From contig JALNWK010000004.1 in assembly GCA_023230925.1 (NCBI GenBank), positions 16,659 through 80,658 of the forward strand: a DNA stretch of 64,000 nt, in the 5' to 3' direction. The DNA is from Limnochordia bacterium (GTDB taxonomy: Bacteria; Bacillota; Limnochordia; DUMW01). Positions 52,784 to 61,969 of the stretch are shown one piece after another; position 1 is the stretch's first letter; the number at the start of each line of letters is the position of its first letter. Position numbers and translations under genes: made by a program. The notes under the pieces were generated by a model, which searched no databases, was not told the DNA's origin, and was given only the letters and a program-made list of their open reading frames with translations.

Positions 52784-52945
52784 CTACTTATTCCCAAGGA
52801 TAGATCCAACGACTACGCCACAAGCTGCACCGATCACTAAGCTAAGGGCGATATTCGTCTCAAATAAAAGACCAACAACTAGACCTAGCCCTGCTCCAAT
52901 CCCGATAGCACCACCGACAACTCCCCATTTGCACTGACCCGACAA
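52784..52945 (-). CDS. Glycine-zipper membrane miniprotein
   Basis: 53 residues from TTG 52945, preceded by GGGGGTGGA at the same spacing used by other TTG/GTG genes here. The product has two hydrophobic helices with regular Gly spacing (VVGGAIGIGAGLGLVVGLLF and IGAACGVVVGSILGNK), the pattern of glycine-zipper proteins that oligomerise in membranes. An in-frame TAA upstream limits the start. It ends next to a shared hairpin terminator. Function unknown; there is no obvious toxin-antitoxin partner. Confidence 0.65.
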   Translation of the reverse strand: MSGQCKWGVVGGAIGIGAGLGLVVGLLFETNIALSLVIGAACGVVVGSILGNK

Positions 52946-53006
52946 AGCCGTCCACCCCCGTCGTTAAGGATATGCATCCTCAGCACGATCTGCTTTATGT
53001 ACAACA

Positions 53007-54905
53007 TCACACATCGACAGCTGCGGCCACATCGGGCAACGTACCAACATGTTGGTCTCGTTCCGCATAGGTCGGCACGTAGGTTGGAACAAGCTCCTGG
53101 ATAGCTTTCCGGATCACCTCGGGCGGTGCCGACTGCCTAATAATATCGTCAAGAACAGTCAACTTTGCTCGTAAGCTGTTCATATCGACGTCCTGCAACT
53201 TGGCCACAAAGACCTTCTCATGCTTGGTGCTTTCGGTATTCTCCTCATCGGTGAGGATCTCTTCATACAGTTTCTCGCCCGGTCTGGTACCAATGATCTT
53301 AATCTCAATATCCCGACCAACCTGTAACCCAGATAGATGGATCAAGTCCTGGGCCAAATCCATAATCTTCACAGGGCTGCCCATATCGAGGACAAATACC
53401 TCTCCCCCGTGACCAAGCACCCCGGCTTGGATTACCAGTTGACATGCTTCAGGGATCGTCATGAAGTACCTAGTCATTTCTGGGTGGGTTACCGTTACCG
53501 GGCCGCCCTTGGCGATCTGCTGTCTAAACAGTGGCACCACCGAACCACAGCTACCTAAAACATTGCCAAATCGAACAGCGACAAACTCTGTGTTACTCAG
53601 GTGGTTGGCTGCTTGCACAATCATCTCCGCAATCCGCTTCGTCGCGCCCATGACACTTGTGGGGTTAATCGCCTTATCTGTTGAAATCATCACAAATCGT
53701 TTGACTCGGTACCTAATCGCGGCCTGCACCACATTGTATGTGCCAAACACATTATTCTTGATCGCTTCCTCCGGGTGTTCTTCCATAAGAGGAACATGCT
53801 TGTGGGCTGCTGCATGGTAAACAACACTCGGACGATATTGGGCGAACACCGCCTCCAGCTTTTTCTCATCGCGGATGCTACCCACCACCGTGACCAAGGT
53901 AAGGTGTGGGAATTCATCGTTCAGATCATGCTGAATCTGGTAGAGGTTATTCTCACTAATGTCAAACAAGACCAATGAAGAAGGTTCAAAGCGCGCAACT
54001 TGCCGAGCTAGTTCAGAACCGATTGAACCGCCCCCTCCAGTAATGAGCACAGTCTTATGGGCTAAGTGACCACGGATATGATCTTGGTCTATGCGGATCG
54101 GTTCTCTGCGCAACAGATCCTCTAATTGTACTTCCCGTAACGTGCCTAAGTCCACCTTGCCGTTAAGTATCTCATAAATGCCGGGTACAATCTGGATCTG
54201 TGTTCCCGTTCTATCACAGTAGGACATGATCCGTTTGATACTACTTCCCGAGGCCGAAGGAACCGCGATAATGATCTCATCGATCCGGTAATTAGCAACT
54301 AATTCAGGCACTTGGTCTATCGAGCCGAGCACCTTACTACCTCGGACATACCGGCCGAGTTTTCCCGGGTCGTCATCGGCAAAACCGATCACCTTCTTAC
54401 CCAGTTCCTTATGGTTACTTATTTCTTGGGCAACCAAAGCCCCGGCATCTCCCGCACCGACGATCAGAATCTTCTTTTGCCCATCTGGTTCAGCAACCAC
54501 CCTACTGGTATATTCCTTGTAGACCCGTACGGCCAAACGAAGACCACCCAACAAGACTATCGTCACAAACCAGTTTATCGCAAACACCGATTTGGCGAGG
54601 GTACGAGCAGTGTTAACAGAACTAAAGAGCATGGTTGCTCCTGTACCAATGGTCACTGCAATACCCATACTAATCAATTCCTGGGTGGAGGCGTATCGCC
54701 AGACGCCACTATACATACGGCATGCACCAAAAACAATCAGGGATAAAGCCGAGACTACTACATAGTGCGTTACCGAAAGCTCACCGATGATACCAAAGGC
54801 ACCCTGACCATAGTGAAGGATAATGCTAAACAGCAACGAAAAATTAACCATAATTACATCTAGTACCATTAAGACGAACTTCCGCTTATTGAAAATCATC
54901 TGCAC
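53007..54905 (-). CDS. CapD/FlaA1-type UDP-sugar 4,6-dehydratase, membrane bound
   Basis: 632 residues. Four N-terminal membrane segments (~10-125) precede a first Rossmann domain (KKILIVGAGDAGALVAQEIS) and the SDR domain (VLITGGGGSIGSELARQVAR, VYHAAAHKHVPLMEEHPEEA, STDKAINPTSVMGATKR with Met replacing the SDR Tyr, as in PglF/CapD). It converts UDP-GlcNAc-type substrates to 4-keto-6-deoxy sugars for capsule or glycan synthesis. The start is GTG 54905 or ATG 54899. Monocistronic; a 15-bp palindrome lies 47 bases upstream. Confidence 0.92.
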   Translation of the reverse strand: MQMIFNKRKFVLMVLDVIMVNFSLLFSIILHYGQGAFGIIGELSVTHYVVVSALSLIVFGACRMYSGVWRYASTQELISMGIAVTIGTGATMLFSSVNTARTLAKSVFAINWFVTIVLLGGLRLAVRVYKEYTSRVVAEPDGQKKILIVGAGDAGALVAQEISNHKELGKKVIGFADDDPGKLGRYVRGSKVLGSIDQVPELVANYRIDEIIIAVPSASGSSIKRIMSYCDRTGTQIQIVPGIYEILNGKVDLGTLREVQLEDLLRREPIRIDQDHIRGHLAHKTVLITGGGGSIGSELARQVARFEPSSLVLFDISENNLYQIQHDLNDEFPHLTLVTVVGSIRDEKKLEAVFAQYRPSVVYHAAAHKHVPLMEEHPEEAIKNNVFGTYNVVQAAIRYRVKRFVMISTDKAINPTSVMGATKRIAEMIVQAANHLSNTEFVAVRFGNVLGSCGSVVPLFRQQIAKGGPVTVTHPEMTRYFMTIPEACQLVIQAGVLGHGGEVFVLDMGSPVKIMDLAQDLIHLSGLQVGRDIEIKIIGTRPGEKLYEEILTDEENTESTKHEKVFVAKLQDVDMNSLRAKLTVLDDIIRQSAPPEVIRKAIQELVPTYVPTYAERDQHVGTLPDVAAAVDV

Positions 54906-54951
54906 AAGACCCTTTCACTAGCTATGTCCTAGGTTAAGAAGGCACACCGCC

Positions 54952-54966
54952 ATATGGTTACCATAT
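54952..54966. promoter_or_regulatory. Perfect palindrome upstream of the dehydratase gene
   Basis: ATATGGTTACCATAT is symmetric around its central T (seven-base arms) and lies 47-61 bases before the dehydratase start, a reasonable operator position. Confidence 0.45.
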
Positions 54967-55720
54967 CACCTTCCCCCAGCATACTGGCCACCTCTCGATT
55001 CCATTAGCCAAGGGGCAACATATGAATGCCGAAAAGCCTGTCCGTTAAGCCCACACGATCGCTCCAAAGTTAGGTAAAACACTAATCGTTCAGAATATGT
55101 ATGTATCTCAGCCACAAAATCAGGCTTACCTTCCTGGGAGGACTGTTGTCTCTGCATTATTATTGCATACCTGTTTCATCCTGGCAACAACACGATATTA
55201 GTAACCGAGCACGTCTTCTTCAGGAAGGCACATTTATCACCAAAAAGTCACCCTTCCACAATGTTTTGTCACATATTGGCAGTATATGATGAATATAGCA
55301 CAGATTACTGGAACACGCTACTAAAGTCCTAGGACCAAAAGCGTAGATTTGTCTCGATACTGTGAGTAAAGCCGACATTTACTAACTCTAATGCCAGTGG
55401 GACATAAACTTAGACAGTTTAGATTATATCTCGCGATTGTGGGTCCAAGGTCCCAGATTTTAAGGGTGCTATGTAGATAGACTTTCCTATGTGTGTATAC
55501 GATTCTCTCCATATTAGCCGAGCAACAGAGTAGAATGCTACTTGGTAATAAGAAGAAGGCCTTGATAGCAATACTAGATGGGGTCCCAAACCAGAGGAAT
55601 ACAAGGAAGGGGCTAGAAGAACGTACCCCTCCTTGCTGTATGAAGAAAGAGCAAAGCATGAAGTATTGCCTACTTGACCCAACAGATAGGTCTTCTGGTA
55701 GAAATCAAGAGAACCAGCTT
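54967..55720. other. Long region without an assignable gene
   Basis: About 750 bases. The frames at 55321-55659, 55419-55682 (-) and 55493-55780 (+) lack ribosome sites and protein-like composition, and the last one runs into the amidohydrolase gene. The region must hold the promoter of the dehydratase gene and the 3' end of the amidohydrolase message, but no clear terminator stem was seen. Confidence 0.5.
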
Positions 55721-57358
55721 CTATCGAGCATACACCAGATGACCGTTGACGAAGGTCATTTCTACTCCAATATCCTGTAGATGTTCGGCTCCGGTGGTAA
55801 TGGGATTTTGTGAAAGTACGATCAGATCCGCAAGCTTGTCCGGAGCAATAGTCCCCAAAAGGTCCTCTTCACATCCCGCATAGGCACCCGTAGTAGTATA
55901 CGCCCGCAACGCTTCCATCGGCGTGATGCTCTCCTTTGTACCTAGCACCTGTCCAGTATCAGTCTTGCGAGTGGTGGCTGCATACATGCCCAATAAGGGG
56001 CTTCCGTCACATACAGGACAATCGGAGTTAGCCGCAACAGGGACTCCCATGTCAATACATGTTCGGTTTGGGAACGCTCTACTAGCACGACTATCTCCGA
56101 GATTGGATAGATAGCTGTCACCTAAAGCGTGGATAAATGAAACCGAGGATTCAATCACCACCCCCAGATTCTTAATTCGTTCAAGCTGTTCTTTGGTTGG
56201 TAGTACACAGTGATCTATTCGGTTACGCATCTTTCTTAGCCTATCGATGGATACCTTTGCTGCCGCTTCCTCCAGGGCGCTTATTGCTTGTTCAATGGCC
56301 CGCTCACCAATACCATGAATTGAAACCCGCAGCCCATTTTCGATACAGTTGCAGACTAACGGCGTCAGTTCCTCCATATCAACATAGAGAATACCGCGCT
56401 CATCGGTAGTTCCTACGAAAGGTTCGGATACCGCTGCGGAACGTCCCCCGACACTTCCATCGAGGATAAACTTCATACCCATGAACTTGAGCAGGTCATT
56501 GCCGTAGCCACTCTCAAGTCCTAGCCCGATGGCGTGGGGAATCAAGCCCGCATCCCGGGAACCAAAGGTAATTCCTTCAAGCCAAAGACGTACCCGTACC
56601 GATAGCTTCTCCTTAGATGCTAACCCTTGGTAGGTTGCAAAGGCACACCGATCAACCAGCATATCATGCACAGTGGTAATCCCCCAGCGGGATAGCTGTC
56701 CTAAAGCCAGACGGAACCCCTCCTGAACCTCCCCATCGCTATAGGCGGGCATCTTGATCAAATCCTGGGCTCGATCCATCAGTAACCCAGTGGGCTCTCC
56801 AGTGGCAGGATCCCGGTGAATATGTCCTCCTTCAGGGTCTGGCGTATCCTTGTCTATTCCAGACAATCGGAGGGCTGCGCTATTAGCGACTCCCATATGA
56901 ACACAGGTCCTCCGAAGATAGACCGGATGATGCGGCGATACCTGGTCCAAATCCCAACGGGTCGGATGCCGCTGTTCTTCGAGTTTCGTATCGTCATACC
57001 CCCACCCTCTAATCCAACCACCTTTAGTAGTTTTCTTTACCCGCTCAGAAACAGATGCCACGATATCCCCGATGGTTCTGACCTTCGGGTATGAGCAATC
57101 TATATCCATCATGGTCTTGGCCATGATGGACGGATGCATATGTGATTCCACAAAGCCTGGCATCAACGTCCTCCCACCCAGGTCTAACACTTCTGGTGTT
57201 CCCAATGATCGCTCTCGGGCCCCATGTTCACTCCCCACATAGACGATTCGCCCATCCCGTACCAATACTGCATTAACATCCTGCAGATTAGGATCAAGGG
57301 TCAAAATATCGCCGTTTTTCAGCAATAGCTCACTACACTTCTCGGACAATGGGATCAC
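55721..57358 (-). CDS. YtcJ-like metal-dependent amidohydrolase
   Basis: 545 residues, typical for the YtcJ-like group. The metal site is visible in LMPGFVESHMHPSIMAK (HxH), then WIRGWGYDD, VSIHGIGERAIEQAI (His), RIDHCVLPTKEQLERI (His) and VAANSDCPVCDGSPLLGMY (Asp). No signal peptide, so cytoplasmic. The start at 57358 is a GTG. It is divergent from a hydantoinase-like gene; together they suggest degradation of a cyclic amide or N-acyl compound. Exact substrate not deducible. Confidence 0.9.
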   Translation of the reverse strand: MIPLSEKCSELLLKNGDILTLDPNLQDVNAVLVRDGRIVYVGSEHGARERSLGTPEVLDLGGRTLMPGFVESHMHPSIMAKTMMDIDCSYPKVRTIGDIVASVSERVKKTTKGGWIRGWGYDDTKLEEQRHPTRWDLDQVSPHHPVYLRRTCVHMGVANSAALRLSGIDKDTPDPEGGHIHRDPATGEPTGLLMDRAQDLIKMPAYSDGEVQEGFRLALGQLSRWGITTVHDMLVDRCAFATYQGLASKEKLSVRVRLWLEGITFGSRDAGLIPHAIGLGLESGYGNDLLKFMGMKFILDGSVGGRSAAVSEPFVGTTDERGILYVDMEELTPLVCNCIENGLRVSIHGIGERAIEQAISALEEAAAKVSIDRLRKMRNRIDHCVLPTKEQLERIKNLGVVIESSVSFIHALGDSYLSNLGDSRASRAFPNRTCIDMGVPVAANSDCPVCDGSPLLGMYAATTRKTDTGQVLGTKESITPMEALRAYTTTGAYAGCEEDLLGTIAPDKLADLIVLSQNPITTGAEHLQDIGVEMTFVNGHLVYAR

Positions 57359-57657
57359 TCCAACACTTGAATTTTTGCAATACTGCTATTTATCGCCTAC
57401 ATTAAATGATCACCAAATTACCCAATATTTATAGGTTCTGAAAGAGGTGTGCACCTGCTATATAGCGCTCCCCTTCACGGTTTCGTCATGCTCTCCGAAA
57501 GACCTTTGCCAATATATGGTATCTAAACAGTCTTCTGATGAAGTCTATCCCTGCCTCGCACCCCGTAGCCATGCAGGAATCTACCGAACCTGTTGAGAAG
57601 GTATGTATAGAATATGTCAATTTGCGTCAAAGTTTAGCTAAAGGACGGTGCACTGAT

Positions 57658-59397
57658 GTGGATATCATTGGAGTAGATGTTGGCGGTACGAATACCGATG
57701 CCACCCTGATCTCCAACGGGCAGGTTGTAGGGATGGCCAAGACCCCAACTAATCATGAGGATTTGCTCGAAAGCACCACAGAGGTCCTAAGGAAGATCAT
57801 GGATTACTGTGTGGGCTCCGAGCCGATCCAGCTACATCTTTCCACCACCCTTTCCACAAATGCAATTGTTGAAGGAAAGGGCGAGCCCACAGCTGTGCTT
57901 GCGGTTCCCGGACCTGGCATCAATCTAGAGACGTTAGAACTCGGATTTCCCATCTACCGACTAAAGGGATATATCGATCACCGGGGTCGCGAGGTGGCTC
58001 CCCTTAATCGCGCTGAGGTACTCAAAGCTGCCCACAGGGCAAAAGACGCCGGGGCCGAGGCCCTATCCATCACCGGCAAGTTCTCCCATCGCAACCCTAC
58101 CCATGAGAGCTCCATCCATACCATTTTGGCCAAAGAAGGACCCGATTTTAGTCACATTACTCTAGGCCATCGTCTTTCGGGACGGGCGAATTTCCCCCGA
58201 CGGATGGCTACAGCGTATCTAAACTCCAGCGTGGCTAAGCAGCAACTTCGTTTTGTAGAAATCATTGAAAGACTCCTTGCCGCAAACGAAAGGATCCAGA
58301 ATGTATTGGTCCTCAAGGCGGACGGCGGAACGATGCCTCTGCGGGATTCTTCGACCCGGCCGGTGGAAACGATTCTTTCGGGACCTGCAGCAAGCATCAT
58401 GGCCGCCCGTGCCCTCTCAAGATACCAAGACAACAACATCGTTGTTGTAGATATAGGCGGTACCACCACCGATATTGCCGTAATCGTAGCTGGTGAACCC
58501 TTATTCGAACGCAATGGGGCGCAAATCGCAGGCTACAGTACGCTAGTACCAGCTCTTTTTAGTCGTTCCGTTGGACTTGGCGGTGACAGCACGATACATA
58601 CTACATATAAGCAATCAGGTACCGGTGAACGGTCCATCGGGTTTGAGCTTGGACCAACACGGGCAGGTGCTGCGGCCGCTCTAGGCGGTGTAGGCCCAAC
58701 CCCCACTGATGCAGCTGTGGCTTTAGGTCTAGCCCAAATAGGCGATAGCAGCTTGGCCATAGAAGCCCTCAACAGGTTTGCCAAGACTTTGGAACTTACC
58801 TGGAGGCAAGTCGCCGAAGGCATTATGGAGGCCTTTGCTGAGCAGCTTTCCACTACTATTCGTAGAATCTACCGTGATCTCGAAAACGTTCCGGTCTATA
58901 CTGTCTCGGAGATCTTAGCGCCACCGGACATCCGGCCTCGAGCGGTGGTGGGGCTTGGGGCTCCGGCTCCGGTTTTCATCCCCCTTGCTGCGGAGAAACT
59001 CACCCTTCCCTGGGAGGTCCTTCCCTTTCATGAGGGGTCAAACGCCATTGGTGCCGCGGCGGCACGTCCCACAGTAGCTATCACCCTACATGCGGACACG
59101 GAATTGGGAATGCTTACGATCCCGGAAATGGGGTATCGAACGAAGATCGAACATGCTATGCTCTTTGATCAACAACGAGCCCGCCAGGAGGCGCTGGTCC
59201 AAGGGACACAATATGCAAAGGATCTAGGTTTGGCCCATTTCGAAGATGTACATATCGTGGAAGAAGAGAGTTTCAACGTCGTCCGGGGGTTTCATACCGT
59301 CGGCCGCATTCACACGATTAGAGCACAGGTTAGACCTAAGGTGACCCAAGTTAAGTGGGACAAATCATCTACTACAGAGCATGAGTCCAGGAGGTAG
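57658..59397 (+). CDS. Hydantoinase/oxoprolinase-family ATP-dependent amidase
   Basis: 579 residues from GTG 57658, chosen because AAAGGACGG lies nine bases upstream and the product then begins MDIIGVDVGGTNTDAT like its relatives; an ATG at 57538 has no ribosome site. Blocks: IIGVDVGGTNTDATLI (phosphate 1), LSTTLSTNAIVEGKGEPTAV, VLVLKADGGTMPL, ETILSGPAASIMAAR and IVVVDIGGTTTDIAV (second phosphate motif), all of the ASKHA-fold HyuA family. It is shorter than two-subunit HyuA proteins and no HyuB is adjacent. It is six bases upstream of the HDAC-like gene, so the two are cotranslated. Confidence 0.88.
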   Translation: MDIIGVDVGGTNTDATLISNGQVVGMAKTPTNHEDLLESTTEVLRKIMDYCVGSEPIQLHLSTTLSTNAIVEGKGEPTAVLAVPGPGINLETLELGFPIYRLKGYIDHRGREVAPLNRAEVLKAAHRAKDAGAEALSITGKFSHRNPTHESSIHTILAKEGPDFSHITLGHRLSGRANFPRRMATAYLNSSVAKQQLRFVEIIERLLAANERIQNVLVLKADGGTMPLRDSSTRPVETILSGPAASIMAARALSRYQDNNIVVVDIGGTTTDIAVIVAGEPLFERNGAQIAGYSTLVPALFSRSVGLGGDSTIHTTYKQSGTGERSIGFELGPTRAGAAAALGGVGPTPTDAAVALGLAQIGDSSLAIEALNRFAKTLELTWRQVAEGIMEAFAEQLSTTIRRIYRDLENVPVYTVSEILAPPDIRPRAVVGLGAPAPVFIPLAAEKLTLPWEVLPFHEGSNAIGAAAARPTVAITLHADTELGMLTIPEMGYRTKIEHAMLFDQQRARQEALVQGTQYAKDLGLAHFEDVHIVEEESFNVVRGFHTVGRIHTIRAQVRPKVTQVKWDKSSTTEHESRR

Positions 59398-59403
59398 ATA
59401 GAT

Positions 59404-60771
59404 GTGCAGACAGCAGAACATAAGGTAGGACTCATATTCTTCCCTGCCTTTGATTGGTGTGTTAGTCCTGATCACCCCGAACGGGAAGAAAGACTATTAT
59501 ACACCCGAGATCAAATTGTAGAAGAAGGCTTACTTGATATTGATGGCATTGAGGAGTACCGACCCTTTGTGGCAGACAAACAGCACATTGTGCGATCCCA
59601 TATTTGTGTGCCGAACGTATCCCAAAGAATTACCGAATCCCATCAGATCGCTGTGGGCGGTACGATGTTAGCGGCGGATCTGGTTCTAGATCAGAAAGTA
59701 CAACGTTCCTTTGCCCTCCTCCGTCCACCAGGGCATCATGCGATGCGAATTGTCCATGGTTCCCGGGGCTTTTGCACGGTGAACAACGAAGCGATCATGG
59801 TTGAGCACATCCGCCATCGCCTAGGCCCCGAGGTCAAGATTGCCATTGTAGATACGGATGCCCACCATGCCGATGGTACCCAGGACATCTTTTACAATGA
59901 CCCGGGGGTACTCCATATTTCTCTCCATCAGGATGGTCGCACACTATACCCGGGCACAGGAGATATTATGGAGCGGGGTGGTCCGGGTGCATATGGCCTC
60001 ACGGTCAACATCCCCCTTCCCCCAGGTACAGGAGATGAGGGAATACTCTACGTAATGGAGCAACTAGTAATGCCAATCCTAAAGGAATGGCAACCGGATT
60101 TGGTGATCAATGCCGCAGGCCAAGATAACCACTTTACCGATCCTCTGACTAATATGAAATTCAGTGCCACAGGTTACGCACGCCTTACTGAACTCCTGGC
60201 CCCGGATATCGTTGTACTTGAGGGAGGATACTCCATTGAAGGTGCTCTTCCTTACGTGAATGTGGCAATACTCCTTGCTCTAGCTGGTTTGGACTACACC
60301 GCGGTCAAGGAACCAGATTGGCATCCTAGGATCGCCGCACAAAGCACCAGCGTAACCGAACAGATTAGCCGGACCGTGGCTCGAATCCAACAGCTATGGG
60401 AGACCAAAGACCAAATTGATCGTTCCCGACTATTTGGTGATCAACGGTACTACCAACGGCAACGAAGCATCTATTACGATACCGACGGCATCATCGAGGA
60501 GCAAAACGAGCACATTAGGCTATGCCCGGATTGCTCTGGCTGGCGCTTGATCTACTCAAACGGGGCCAAGAACACTGGCCTATTTCAGATCGTCCCCGCT
60601 GCGCCGACCCGGATCGCGGCGGTGATCATCCCTTGGCTTGCCTGTGATCAATGTCGTCAGGATGCCAAAGAGCAGTACCAGTTGCTACTTAAGGATAAAC
60701 AGCTGGATTACGTCTACCTTCAAGATAGCCAACAGGATGTATTCCTCATTAACGGCGGAGAAGCTGAATAA
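59404..60771 (+). CDS. Histone-deacetylase-superfamily deacylase with C-terminal Cys-pair domain
   Basis: 455 residues from GTG 59404, after GGAGG. The HDAC/acetoin-utilisation fold is intact: LRPPGHHAM (His111-His112), IVDTDAHHADGTQDIF (Asp150, Asp152, His154 for charge relay and zinc), GQDNHFTDP (Asp241, zinc) and LEGGYSIEG (Tyr276). Bacterial members deacetylate polyamines, amino acids or other N-acyl groups. After ~residue 375 comes an unusual tail with LCPDCSGW and LACDQCRQ, two CxxC pairs about 40 residues apart, suggesting a zinc ribbon. Cotranscribed with the hydantoinase-like gene. Inferred role: removing an acyl group from the amide compound handled by this cluster. Confidence 0.9.
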   Translation: MQTAEHKVGLIFFPAFDWCVSPDHPEREERLLYTRDQIVEEGLLDIDGIEEYRPFVADKQHIVRSHICVPNVSQRITESHQIAVGGTMLAADLVLDQKVQRSFALLRPPGHHAMRIVHGSRGFCTVNNEAIMVEHIRHRLGPEVKIAIVDTDAHHADGTQDIFYNDPGVLHISLHQDGRTLYPGTGDIMERGGPGAYGLTVNIPLPPGTGDEGILYVMEQLVMPILKEWQPDLVINAAGQDNHFTDPLTNMKFSATGYARLTELLAPDIVVLEGGYSIEGALPYVNVAILLALAGLDYTAVKEPDWHPRIAAQSTSVTEQISRTVARIQQLWETKDQIDRSRLFGDQRYYQRQRSIYYDTDGIIEEQNEHIRLCPDCSGWRLIYSNGAKNTGLFQIVPAAPTRIAAVIIPWLACDQCRQDAKEQYQLLLKDKQLDYVYLQDSQQDVFLINGGEAE

Positions 60772-60879
60772 GCAAAGGATGGCCCCAAGGCCCGACAAGC
60801 ATTCTTGAACCTATGGGATTATCTGCTATACTTAGGGTTGAATGTTGTTGAAGTAAACATCCCCAGGAGTTGAGACTTT

Positions 60880-61908
60880 ATGAAGCAAGGTGCAGTCCGG
60901 CCATCAAATGTGCTAGCTGAATTGAACCGACAACTGGTGATACAAACTGTTAGGGAACAGGGCACCCTATCGAGAACCGACCTGGCAAAGCAGCTGAATC
61001 TAAGCAAACCAACAGTATCAAAGATCGTGCAGGAGCTGCTCACAGAGGGAATCCTTGTGGAAGCTGGCGTGGCTGAATCTACAGGTGGAAAGCGGGCAAC
61101 CTTACTCAAGTTTAACGCCCGCGCGCATTACGTTATCGGCATAGTCGTTGCTATTGACGGTACCATCTTCGCGCTGGCAACATCCGATGGTACTGTTGTG
61201 GAGCAGTACCAAACCCGTTCATGTATCCTCGATGACCCAATAGAACACCTGGCTAATGGCATCACCAATTTGATCACCGCCAAGCCTCCTATGCAAATCG
61301 TGGGGATTGCCATTGGAATGCCATCATGTGCAGACTCTAGAGAAGACACTACTGTCCGGGAGACTTCAGCTATTGCTCCTGCGCTGCAAAGCAAATTTGG
61401 CATTCCCGTATTCGTAGACACTACGATCAATATGGCTGCCATCGGCGAGCTCGAAAGGGGTATAGCCCAGGGTGTACAAAGATTCGCATACCTCCACTTA
61501 GGTAAGGCCCTTAGAGTCTCCATCGTTTCCGAAGGAGGAATTCTCCCTGGTAGTCCCACAGACATTGGCAAGGTACTTATGGGTACTAATACCAGATCGG
61601 TAAGGAGCATTGATGCACTCCTTAAGAGCTCAGACAGTCTTTCCGGTACCGCCCATGTTTTGGCCATTACCGCCTTTAACATCAACTGTATCCTCGCCCC
61701 GGAAGTAATTGTCTTGGCTGGGAATGTTTCAAAGGAGTTAACTGACCTGACGATGAAACAGTACCAGTCATTCCCTCCGGAAACATGCCCGATCAAAGTC
61801 AGTTCCTTAGGCAACAAGGCAGCATTGCTCGGCTCCATCCATTGGGCTATAAACAGCACTAGATGCGACCCATTACTATCCCCCTTGATCGAGCATACTC
61901 TAAAATGA
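60880..61908 (+). CDS. ROK-family transcriptional regulator, locus D
   Basis: 342 residues. The N-terminal winged helix (VLAELNRQLVIQTVREQGTL, SRTDLAKQLNLSKPTVSKIV) is of NagC/Mlc/XylR type. The ROK domain follows (VIGIVVAIDGTIFALATSDG, IVGIAIGMP), but the zinc-cluster CxCGxxGCxE block of sugar-responsive ROK proteins is not present, and the sugar-site EIG/GH motifs are altered (IHLGKALRVSIV-like region). So its ligand may not be a plain hexose. ATG 60880 has CAGGAG upstream. A stem-loop follows the stop. Confidence 0.88.
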   Translation: MKQGAVRPSNVLAELNRQLVIQTVREQGTLSRTDLAKQLNLSKPTVSKIVQELLTEGILVEAGVAESTGGKRATLLKFNARAHYVIGIVVAIDGTIFALATSDGTVVEQYQTRSCILDDPIEHLANGITNLITAKPPMQIVGIAIGMPSCADSREDTTVRETSAIAPALQSKFGIPVFVDTTINMAAIGELERGIAQGVQRFAYLHLGKALRVSIVSEGGILPGSPTDIGKVLMGTNTRSVRSIDALLKSSDSLSGTAHVLAITAFNINCILAPEVIVLAGNVSKELTDLTMKQYQSFPPETCPIKVSSLGNKAALLGSIHWAINSTRCDPLLSPLIEHTLK

Positions 61909-61914
61909 CCGTAG

Positions 61915-61954
61915 GGAAAGCGCACCCTACTTACTCTGATGCGCTTTCCATTTT
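61915..61954 (+). terminator. Hairpin between convergent ROK and binding-protein genes
   Basis: GGAAAGCGCA (61915-61924) and TGCGCTTTCC (61940-61949) form a perfect 10-bp stem with a 15-base loop, followed by ATTTTG on the plus strand, seven bases after the ROK stop. Confidence 0.7.
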
Positions 61955-61969
61955 GAGTTCCGACGGAAG

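Noticed and set aside
53461..53820. Plus-strand 119-codon frame within the dehydratase gene
   Set aside because: Antisense of conserved SDR motifs; no ribosome site.
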